A stretch of DNA of 20,555 bases from Pseudomonadota bacterium. Its GTDB lineage: Bacteria > Pseudomonadota > Alphaproteobacteria > Rhizobiales > Devosiaceae. Within the stretch, counting starts at the first letter, position 1. Each line of letters starts with the position of its first letter. Below the pieces are notes generated by a model. That model made no database searches and was not told where the DNA came from. It was given only the letters and a program-made list of their open reading frames with translations. The DNA is taken from contig JAEYYP010000074.1 of the NCBI GenBank assembly GCA_023428425.1, forward strand, positions 1 through 20,555, given 5' to 3'. The translations under genes were made by a program, and so were the position numbers. Positions 14,884 to 20,555 of this stretch are shown piece by piece.

Positions 14884-15329
14884 TGCGCCCGCGTCGCATC
14901 CTCCGTCGCTTCTTGGGCCACGAGGGCGGTGCCAGCGCGCTGGAGTTCGCGCTCGTCGCCGTGCCGCTGCTGCTCATCATCGTCGGCACCGTCGAATATG
15001 GCCGGGCGCTCTGGACCCAGCAGGCCATGCAGTCGCTGGCGATCTCCACTGCCCGCTGCATCGGCGTGCAGCAGACCCAGTGCACAAACTCAGGCACCTA
15101 CAACGCCAACAAGACCAGCACCTGGGTTATCGGCGAGGCCGCGAAGCTTGGCGTGCCGCTCCAGGCCGCCAACCTCACCGTCAATGCCAGCACCACGTGT
15201 CGCGGCGTCACCGGCTTCGCCACCGTGGCCATCAGCTATGCCTTCGTCTCCGCCGCCCCGCAGTTCGTCACCGCCCTCGTCCTTGGCCCGACGCTCCGGG
15301 CCGAGGCCTGCTTCCCGGTCCAGTCGTAA
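14883..15329 (+). CDS. TadE-like pilin-like membrane protein (second copy)
   Basis: This 148-residue protein has a classic TadE domain: a basic N-terminus, then EGGASALEFALVAVPLLLI with the conserved glutamate at residue 21, a transmembrane helix at about residues 19-38, and EYGRALW after it. The periplasmic part has four cysteines and a beta-rich character. The ATG at 14883 shares its first base with the stop of the preceding gene (TGATG), so the three genes are coupled and probably one operon. It is related to the preceding gene only in the N-terminal helix. A role as a minor pseudopilin or a membrane-anchored envelope protein is likely; without other pilus genes here it cannot be narrowed. 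Confidence 0.87.
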   Translation: MRPRRILRRFLGHEGGASALEFALVAVPLLLIIVGTVEYGRALWTQQAMQSLAISTARCIGVQQTQCTNSGTYNANKTSTWVIGEAAKLGVPLQAANLTVNASTTCRGVTGFATVAISYAFVSAAPQFVTALVLGPTLRAEACFPVQS

Positions 15330-15386
15330 TCCCTCTGTCGCAACTCCGCGCGCTCGGCTAACGTCCTGTTGTTGCAGGGGGTCTGC

Positions 15387-17027
15387 TTGAGCGAAGAGTC
15401 CGATATCAGCGACGAGCCGAAGCCGTCGGGGAAGTCTTCCCCGCACAATATCGGCATCGTCGGCCTGTCGATCGTCGTGTTCCTGATCGGCGTCGGCGTC
15501 GGCATCCCGATCGCCAATTTCGGGGCTGATGTACTGGTGCAGTACGCCGGACAGGTCTTCGGCATTCTCTTCGGCCTGTTCCTCATCGCGGTCATCGTCG
15601 CTGGCCTCATCGCGCTATTCCGCCGCCGCATCTGGGGCGTAGTCTTCAAGCGCGCCGAATTCGAGATGGAGCGCTTCGCCCGCCCGCTCGCCGACGTCGC
15701 GAAATTCGCCGCCGAGCAGCGCGTCGCCGAAGCCACCGAGGCCGCGCGCAACCTCGCCGAAATGGCGCTGGCCCGCTATGCCTGGGTCTCGACCCGTCGC
15801 TGGCTGCTGGGATCCATCACCGCGCTCATCGCCGCCATCGCCGCCCTCGCGGGGTCGGCGCTGCTCTTCCAGCAGAACAACCTGCTGCGCACCCAGATCG
15901 GCCTCATGGAGGACCAGAACGCCCGTATCGAGGAGCAGAACCGCTTCATCCAGAGCCAGATCGAACTGGGCGAGGCCCAGCGCTCTACGTCCATCGTCCC
16001 CGAAATCCTGAACATCGGCGCCGAGGTGGCTCGCGAGGTCGACGAGCTGCGCGCCAGCGGCAACGGCGCCCCCGCCATCTCCGACCTCAGCCCCTCGCTG
16101 CGCGCCCGCATCGTCGCCGCCAGCACCGCCGCGCGCCCCTACCGCTACCTCCGCACCCCGCTCGATGATATCGACGAGCAGTTGCTGATGTCCTCGGGCC
16201 TTCTCCGCCGCACCGATCTCGCCGCATCGGAAAAGGTCCGCGGGCAGCTCGAGGCCTCTGGCGTCAACGTCCAGTTCTCCGGCGAGCAGACCGGCGTCAT
16301 GTCCGACCGGCCTCTGTCGCCCGAGCGCGGTCAGATCATGGCCATTCTGATCTACAACCACCTCGCCGACTTCCAGACCCTGGTCGGCGCCGATTTCAGC
16401 TTCGCCGAAGTGAAGGCCGCCACTATGGGCACCGAGCTCCGCCTCGCCTTCGCTTCCCTCCGCTTCGCCAGTTTCGATCGCCAGCTGCTGATCGCCGCCG
16501 ACCTCAGCGGCGCGTCGCTCGAACATGCCCGCTTCCGCAATGCCACGATCAACGGCAGCCAGTTCGGCCTCGCGTCCTTCCCCTCGCTCATCGGCGAGGC
16601 AGATGGCTTCGAACGCGGCACCCAGCTGTCGGGCACCGATTTCACCGGCGCCATCATCAAGGATACCGGCTTCGCCAGGGCCCGCGGCTTCGGCATCAAT
16701 TTCGACCGTGCCGTGATTCACAAGGTTCAGTTCACCGATGCCGAAATGGCCGGTTCCACCTTCCGCGGCTCCATCTTCGGCGTGGTCGATTTCACCGGGG
16801 CCAACCTCTCGAGCGTCGATTTCGATGGCGCGCTGGTCTTCGATACGGCCTTCCTCGATACTGTTGCCGCCCAGGCCGCCGCCGATACCTTCGTGCGTGA
16901 ACGCTACGAACTCGAGCCGATCACGCCCGAGCAGTTCTCCGAACACCCGCGTTGGGCCGATGCGTGGCTCGACGGCCTCGAAGAGAAGCAGGCCTACCGC
17001 ATCAAGCGCGTGACCGAGTTCAAGTAG
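15387..17027 (+). CDS. Membrane-anchored coiled-coil/pentapeptide-repeat protein
   Basis: This 546-residue protein has an unusual layout. Two transmembrane segments lie near the N-terminus (about residues 22-43 and 55-78). An alpha-helical stretch and a third transmembrane segment (139-161) follow, then a predicted coiled coil (162-200) with repeated Q/E-rich heptads such as EDQNARIEEQNRFIQSQ. A middle region of no known type comes next, then pentapeptide repeats from about 335 to 491 (A-D/N-F/L-x-x units such as ADLSGASLEHARF, VDFTGANLSSVDFDGA). Pentapeptide repeats form a right-handed square helix that binds other molecules; the C-terminal part should be cytoplasmic if the three-helix count is right. 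I choose TTG at 15387 because AGGGGG lies just upstream; TTG 15369 would add six residues. Function is unknown. Confidence 0.82.
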   Translation: MSEESDISDEPKPSGKSSPHNIGIVGLSIVVFLIGVGVGIPIANFGADVLVQYAGQVFGILFGLFLIAVIVAGLIALFRRRIWGVVFKRAEFEMERFARPLADVAKFAAEQRVAEATEAARNLAEMALARYAWVSTRRWLLGSITALIAAIAALAGSALLFQQNNLLRTQIGLMEDQNARIEEQNRFIQSQIELGEAQRSTSIVPEILNIGAEVAREVDELRASGNGAPAISDLSPSLRARIVAASTAARPYRYLRTPLDDIDEQLLMSSGLLRRTDLAASEKVRGQLEASGVNVQFSGEQTGVMSDRPLSPERGQIMAILIYNHLADFQTLVGADFSFAEVKAATMGTELRLAFASLRFASFDRQLLIAADLSGASLEHARFRNATINGSQFGLASFPSLIGEADGFERGTQLSGTDFTGAIIKDTGFARARGFGINFDRAVIHKVQFTDAEMAGSTFRGSIFGVVDFTGANLSSVDFDGALVFDTAFLDTVAAQAAADTFVRERYELEPITPEQFSEHPRWADAWLDGLEEKQAYRIKRVTEFK

Positions 17028-17056
17028 GCGTCACTTCAGGAACTGCGCCTAACTCC

Positions 17057-17743
17057 ATGTCCGGATTCACCTTCCCCGCCGAAACCATCGCCTTCCTCGC
17101 CGGTATCGCCGCCCACAACGAGAAGGCCTGGTTCGACGCCAACCGCGCCCTCTATGACAAGGGCTACGTCGAAGCCGGCAAGGCCTTTGTCGCCGAACTC
17201 GGCCCGCGCCTCCGCGCCATCTCGCCCGGCGTGCAGTTCGACCCCAGGGTCAACGGCTCCATCGGCCGCGTGAACCGCGATATCCGGTTCTCGAAGGACA
17301 AGCGCCCCTACAAGGATCACCTTGGGCTGTGGTTCTGGCACGGAGACAAGAAGGGCTGGCAGCAGCCCGGCTTCTGGTTCGGCGTCACCGCGCACTCGGT
17401 GCAACTCGGCGTCGGCCTTTACGGCTTCGACAAGCCCATGCTCGACGACTACCGCCAGTCCGTCCTCCACCCCCGCTCCGGCAAGGCGCTGGTCGCGGCT
17501 GTGGAGTCGGTCAGGTCAAAGGGGCCGTACCGGATCGAAGGCAAGACCCGGAAGCTGCTCCCCAAGGGCTTCACCACAGACACCGACCGCATAGAGTACC
17601 TCCTCTACGAAGGCCTCTACACCCACATCGAACTCCCCGCCGAAACCGCCCGCCAACCCGGCTTCACCGACCTCTGCCTCGAGCACTACGCCAACACCTG
17701 GCCGATCGCAAAATGGCTGCTGGACGAGGGGATCGGGCAGTAG
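17057..17743 (+). CDS. DUF2461 family protein (TIGR02453)
   Basis: This 228-residue cytosolic protein belongs to the widespread DUF2461/TIGR02453 family, whose function is unknown. Recognition rests on FLAGIAAHNEKAWFDANR near residues 13-30, the conserved core VNRDIRFSKDKRPYKDHLG at 72-90, and a length close to the usual 220 or so. It starts at ATG 17057, where the family homology begins. Only 29 bases separate it from the pentapeptide-repeat gene, so co-transcription is possible, though no strong ribosome binding site is visible. Twin hairpins follow the stop. Confidence 0.93.
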   Translation: MSGFTFPAETIAFLAGIAAHNEKAWFDANRALYDKGYVEAGKAFVAELGPRLRAISPGVQFDPRVNGSIGRVNRDIRFSKDKRPYKDHLGLWFWHGDKKGWQQPGFWFGVTAHSVQLGVGLYGFDKPMLDDYRQSVLHPRSGKALVAAVESVRSKGPYRIEGKTRKLLPKGFTTDTDRIEYLLYEGLYTHIELPAETARQPGFTDLCLEHYANTWPIAKWLLDEGIGQ

Positions 17744-17758
17744 CAGGCCGCTTGTGAT

Positions 17759-17801
17759 CTTCCCCCGTGAAACGGGGGAAGGGGACCACCCGAAGGGTGG
17801 T
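17759..17801. repeat. Twin hairpins with GAA loops between convergent genes
   Basis: Two perfect hairpins stand in tandem: a 10-bp stem CTTCCCCCGT/ACGGGGGAAG (17759-17768 and 17772-17781) and a 7-bp stem ACCACCC/GGGTGGT (17785-17791 and 17795-17801). Both have the loop GAA. They lie between the convergent DUF2461 and hydrolase genes and may end transcription in both directions, but there is no T-run. The form fits dispersed intergenic palindromic repeats. A related hairpin is seen near the right end of the window. Confidence 0.7.
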
Positions 17802-17828
17802 GAAGGGGGCGGCACAGGCACAGCACCC

Positions 17829-17844
17829 GCACCGCTGCCGGTGC
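17829..17844 (-). terminator. Possible hairpin just after the hydrolase stop
   Basis: GCACCG (17829-17834) and CGGTGC (17839-17844) form a 6-bp stem with a CTGC loop directly after the stop codon of the minus-strand hydrolase gene. No T-run follows on the minus strand, so it may only be a weak or factor-assisted terminator. Confidence 0.3.
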
Positions 17845-18732
17845 CTACTTCAGGTTCTCGCTGAAAAACGCCGCGAACGAATCCTGCACCAGCTTCGTCA
17901 CGTCGGGCTGGTCCGAGTAAAACCCGTAGCCGTGGTCAGCCTCCGGCACCGTCACGATGCTCGCGGCCGGATAGGCCGCCACCACCGCCTGGTTCTCCTC
18001 GGGCGTAATCACCGTGTCCTTGTCGCCATGCACCACCAGCATCGCGCCGGTGTAGGCCGAAATCCCGTCGAGCGGGCTCGAGGCCAGCAGCTCGTCGAAC
18101 CACGCCTTGCTCAGCTGCTGCTGCTGGCCGTAGATCGTCGTGTAGTCGGCATAGCCCTTGTCGGTCGAGGCCTCGGCGTAGAGGCGTTCGTACTCGGCCT
18201 CCGAGCCGGCGAAGAACAGCAGCAGCCCCTTGCCCGGATTGGCCGACGGCGCCAGCAGCCCCACCGCCTTGTACGGATTGTCGGGCGCCTGCGCGATGGT
18301 GAGCGCGACGCGGCCGCCCATCGAGTAGCCGAGGATGCCGAGCTTCTCCGCATCCGCCGGGAAGTTCGCCAGCAGGTAGGCCAGGCTGGCGTTGCTGTCC
18401 GAGATCATGTTGGTCAGCGTGCCCTCGGTGAAGGGCTCTTTGCTGTCGCCGGTGCCGGGGAAATCCATGCGGATGGTCATGATCCCGGCTTCCGCCAGCG
18501 CCGAGGCGAGCTTGCCGAAGCCGCCGCCTTCCTGCCGGCCGCCGCCATGGCCATGGTTCATCACCACGGCGGGGAAGGGGCCTTCCCCGTCGGGCACGAC
18601 GACGGTGGCGGGCACGGCGCGCGCACCGTTCATCACCGTTACCTCGTTCACCGTCTCGGCCAGCGCGGCGCTGGCGGCGAAGGCGCAGGTGGAAGCGAGC
18701 AGCAGGGCCATTCCGGCCTTGGCGATAGTCAT
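17845..18732 (-). CDS. Exported alpha/beta hydrolase
   Basis: This 295-residue hydrolase is related to dienelactone-hydrolase/prolyl-oligopeptidase-like enzymes. It has a signal peptide with likely cleavage near residue 25 (AALAET), so it should act in the periplasm or outside. The catalytic triad is readable: nucleophile Ser137 in GYSMGG, Asp239 in VVHGDKDT, and His267 in PEADHGYGF. An oxyanion region is formed by MNHGHGGG near 58-65. The start at 18732 is set by AGGGAGA eight bases upstream and by the signal peptide; the longer frame is rejected. Esterase or peptidase activity is likely, but the substrate is unknown. It stands alone on the minus strand between DUF2461 and acdS. Confidence 0.9.
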   Translation of the reverse strand: MTIAKAGMALLLASTCAFAASAALAETVNEVTVMNGARAVPATVVVPDGEGPFPAVVMNHGHGGGRQEGGGFGKLASALAEAGIMTIRMDFPGTGDSKEPFTEGTLTNMISDSNASLAYLLANFPADAEKLGILGYSMGGRVALTIAQAPDNPYKAVGLLAPSANPGKGLLLFFAGSEAEYERLYAEASTDKGYADYTTIYGQQQQLSKAWFDELLASSPLDGISAYTGAMLVVHGDKDTVITPEENQAVVAAYPAASIVTVPEADHGYGFYSDQPDVTKLVQDSFAAFFSENLK

Positions 18733-18842
18733 TCGGGTAGTCTCCCTGTGTGGAACCCCCGATGCTCCTCTTCGCGCCACCGCCCGTCAACGTGTCGTTG
18801 GTCGTAGCGGCGGGATACGAGCCCTGCGCCCGTCGCCCGGGC

Positions 18843-19856
18843 TCAGCCGTTGCGGAAGGTGTAGCCGTAGCCGTTGAGCGCCGGCGCTCCGCCCAGGTGC
18901 GCGTAGAGCACCTTCGAACCCTTGGGGAAGACGCCCTTCTGCGCCAGGTCGATCATCCCCTGCATCGATTTGCCCTCGTAAACCGGGTCGGTGATCATCC
19001 CTTCGAGCCGCCCGACGAGCCGGATCGCCTCCTTGGTCTCCTCCGACGGTACGCCGTAGACCGGGTAGGCATAGTCCTCGTTCAGCACCACGTCCTCGGT
19101 CGTGATCGGCCGGCCCAGCTTCACCAGGCCCGCTGTGTGCTTCGCGATCGACAGCACCTGCTCGCGCGTCTGAGCGGGCGTGCAGGAGGCGTCGATGCCG
19201 ATCACGCGGTTGGCGCGACCGTCGGCGGCAAAGCCCACCACCATGCCGGCATGGGTGGATCCGGTCACCGTGCACACCACGATATAGTCGAAGCGGAAGC
19301 CGAGTTCCGCTTCCTGCGCCCGCACTTCCTCGGCAAATCCGACATAGCCGAGCCCGCCAAACTTGTGCACCGAGGCACCCGCCGGGATCGCGTAGGGCTT
19401 GCCGCCGGCCGCTTCCACCTCGGCGATGGCGTTCTTCCAGCTGTCGCGGATGCCGATGTCGAACCCGTCGTCCACCACCCGCACGTCGGCGCCCATGATG
19501 CGGCTCAGCATGATGTTGCCGACCCGGTCGTAGACGGCATCCTCGTGCGGCACCCAGCTTTCCTGCACCAGCCGGCACTTGAAGCCGATCTTGGCCGCCA
19601 CCGCCGCCACCATGCGCGTGTGGTTCGATTGCACCCCGCCGATCGACACCAGCGTATCTGCGCCCGAGGCGATCGCATCGGGGATGATGTATTCGAGCTT
19701 CCTGAGCTTGTTGCCGCCGAACGCCAGCCCCGAATTGCAGTCCTCGCGCTTGGCGTAGAACTCAACGCCCGCACCGAGGTGTGCCGACAGCCGCTCGAGC
19801 TTCTCGATGGGCGTCGGTCCGAAGGTGAGCGGATAGCGGGCGAACGTCTCGAGCAT
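18843..19856 (-). CDS. acdS: 1-aminocyclopropane-1-carboxylate (ACC) deaminase
   Basis: This 337-residue PLP enzyme opens ACC, the plant ethylene precursor, to 2-oxobutanoate and ammonia in the cytosol. The sequence follows known AcdS along its whole length, starting RYPLTFGPTPI and with YAKREDCNSGLAFGGNK early on. The PLP lysine is Lys50 in GGNKLRKLEY. Residues that separate true ACC deaminases from D-cysteine desulfhydrases are present: Tyr293-Glu294 in DPVYEGKSM and Leu321 in YAHLGGAPALNGY; Ser77 is also conserved. The ATG at 19856 has AGGGG six bases upstream. The gene is divergent from an Lrp-type regulator, the usual acdR-acdS arrangement. Possessing acdS lets bacteria use ACC as nitrogen and lower plant ethylene. 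Confidence 0.97.
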   Translation of the reverse strand: MLETFARYPLTFGPTPIEKLERLSAHLGAGVEFYAKREDCNSGLAFGGNKLRKLEYIIPDAIASGADTLVSIGGVQSNHTRMVAAVAAKIGFKCRLVQESWVPHEDAVYDRVGNIMLSRIMGADVRVVDDGFDIGIRDSWKNAIAEVEAAGGKPYAIPAGASVHKFGGLGYVGFAEEVRAQEAELGFRFDYIVVCTVTGSTHAGMVVGFAADGRANRVIGIDASCTPAQTREQVLSIAKHTAGLVKLGRPITTEDVVLNEDYAYPVYGVPSEETKEAIRLVGRLEGMITDPVYEGKSMQGMIDLAQKGVFPKGSKVLYAHLGGAPALNGYGYTFRNG

Positions 19857-19939
19857 GGCAAACCCCTGTTGGAATGATGCCGCAACCTAGCAATCAAGTC
19901 GCCGAAGGTGCTTTCAGACTTGGTCATCCGTACGCTACA

Positions 19940-19953
19940 AACGAAAGATCGTT
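19940..19953. promoter_or_regulatory. Candidate AcdR operator between acdS and acdR
   Basis: AACGAAAGATCGTT is a perfect inverted repeat (AACGA/TCGTT with a 4-base AT-rich centre) in the 125-bp divergent region. Lrp-type regulators bind symmetric sites with AT-rich centres, so this is a good candidate for the AcdR site. A second palindrome, CGCTAGCG, lies at 19958-19965, close to the acdR start. I see no convincing -35/-10 boxes. Confidence 0.4.
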
Positions 19954-19981
19954 CTGGCGCTAGCGAGAGGCTGCTCAACTC

Positions 19982-20467
19982 GTGGTGGACATTACGGAAG
20001 AATCTTCCGCCGGACTCGACCGCATCGATCTGCGGATGCTGCGCCTGCTGCAGAAGGACGGACGCCTGTCGAACGCTGATCTGGCGGCGAAAGTCGGGGT
20101 CTCTGCCGCTACGTGCCACCGCCGCACCCAGCGTCTGGTTGAGGCCGGCTACATCACCGGCTTCCGTGCCGAACTCGCCCCGCACAGGCTCGACCTCGGC
20201 ACACTGGTGATCGTCGGCGTCGTCCTGGATCGCTCGACCCCCGAGAGCTTTGCCGCGTTCGAGGCCGCGGCCAGGAAGCTGAAGATCGTCATCGATTGCC
20301 ACCTCGTGGCCGGCGACTTCGACTACTTCCTCAAGATACGCGTCCGCGACATCTCCGACTTCAACCGACAGCACGGCACGCAGCTGATCGCGCTGCCCGG
20401 CGTCCGCCAGACCCGCACCTTCTTCGTCATGAAGGAAGTCGTCGACAACGCCCCGCTGGATATCTGA
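19982..20467 (+). CDS. acdR: Lrp/AsnC-family regulator, probable AcdR
   Basis: This 161-residue transcription regulator has an N-terminal AsnC-type helix-turn-helix (residues 12-60: LDRIDLRMLRLLQ, DGRLSNADLAAKVGVSAAT, CHRRTQRLVEAGYITGF) and a C-terminal RAM ligand-binding domain (from about residue 75, including CHLVAGDFDYFLKIRV). It is divergent from acdS, as is AcdR in rhizobia and Pseudomonas, where it activates acdS in response to ACC. The assignment to AcdR rests on that position. The start is GTG at 19982, directly followed by another GTG; GAGAGG lies 11 bases upstream, so 19985 is equally possible. Length is typical for the family. Confidence 0.9.
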   Translation: MVDITEESSAGLDRIDLRMLRLLQKDGRLSNADLAAKVGVSAATCHRRTQRLVEAGYITGFRAELAPHRLDLGTLVIVGVVLDRSTPESFAAFEAAARKLKIVIDCHLVAGDFDYFLKIRVRDISDFNRQHGTQLIALPGVRQTRTFFVMKEVVDNAPLDI

Positions 20468-20500
20468 GTCCAACCGCCCCGGCAGCGCGCACCCTCTTCA

Positions 20501-20521
20501 CCTCCCCCTTCATGGGGGAGG
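20501..20521. repeat. Hairpin repeat after acdR, running to the window end
   Basis: CCTCCCCC (20501-20508) and GGGGGAGG (20514-20521) form a perfect 8-bp stem, followed by more G/C-rich repeat-like DNA to the end of the window. Read on the minus strand, it has stem, GAA-containing loop, stem and TGAAG, like the second hairpin at 17785-17801. It is probably the same repeat family in the other orientation, cut by the window edge. It could also help end acdR transcription. Confidence 0.55.
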
Positions 20522-20555
20522 CCGGGAGGGGGCCGTCCCGGGCCTAGCCCCCTCA

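Noticed and set aside
15615..16946. 443-codon minus-strand frame inside the pentapeptide-repeat gene
   Set aside because: It is a Gly/Glu/Ala-rich shadow that mirrors the repeat codons of the real gene.
12272..17743. Mobile or defence island
   Set aside because: There is no integrase, transposase, tRNA edge or composition change by eye; GC content and codon style match the rest of the window.
17767..18807. 346-codon plus-strand frame opposite the exported hydrolase
   Set aside because: It is antisense to a gene with a clear signal peptide and catalytic triad.

Overview
The window is about 20.5 kb of high-GC, gene-dense bacterial chromosome. Codon use, the ACC deaminase with a divergent Lrp-type regulator, the TadE/TadG-type pilin-like genes and the palindromic intergenic repeats suggest an alphaproteobacterium, most likely Hyphomicrobiales and possibly Devosia-like. 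That placement is inference from style and gene content; there is no rRNA or other marker here. I see no tRNA, rRNA, CRISPR array, transposase, integrase or phage gene. No gap between genes exceeds 300 bases; the largest is about 190.

Layout. After a hairpin terminator for an upstream gene (17-44), an exported ankyrin-repeat protein (113-1132) runs tail-to-tail into a two-gene RND efflux operon on the minus strand (permease 1134-4295, adaptor 4292-5593). A 147-bp divergent intergenic region separates this from an ABC importer operon on the plus strand: periplasmic binding protein 5741-6757, ATPase 6921-7706, permease 7703-8509. A 120-bp inverted repeat lies inside that operon. The permease stop codon overlaps the stop codon of a second, cytoplasmic ankyrin protein (8506-9153, minus), which follows a periplasmic Cu/Zn superoxide dismutase gene (9346-9873, minus). 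Divergent from sodC is a molybdopterin oxidoreductase of the FdhF/YdeP type (9983-12154).

Next comes a three-gene plus-strand cluster of pilin-like membrane-anchored proteins: a 691-residue TadG-like protein with a glycine-rich repeat domain (12272-14347) and two TadE-like proteins (14344-14883, 14883-15329). They are coupled by overlapping start and stop codons. No Flp pilin, ATPase, secretin or prepilin peptidase gene accompanies them. A membrane-anchored coiled-coil/pentapeptide-repeat protein (15387-17027) and a DUF2461 protein (17057-17743) follow on the same strand. Twin hairpins at 17759-17801 separate them from a convergent exported alpha/beta hydrolase (17845-18732, minus). The window closes with acdS (ACC deaminase, 18843-19856, minus) and its likely regulator acdR (19982-20467, plus), which are divergent around a 125-bp region holding a candidate operator, then another hairpin repeat.

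How the parts work together: several genes face the cell envelope (efflux pump, importer, periplasmic SOD, exported ankyrin protein, exported hydrolase, TadE/G-like cluster), and acdS/acdR suggests association with plants or use of ACC as a nitrogen source. The least explained parts are the orphan TadG/TadE cluster with its 21-residue repeats, and the pentapeptide-repeat membrane protein.
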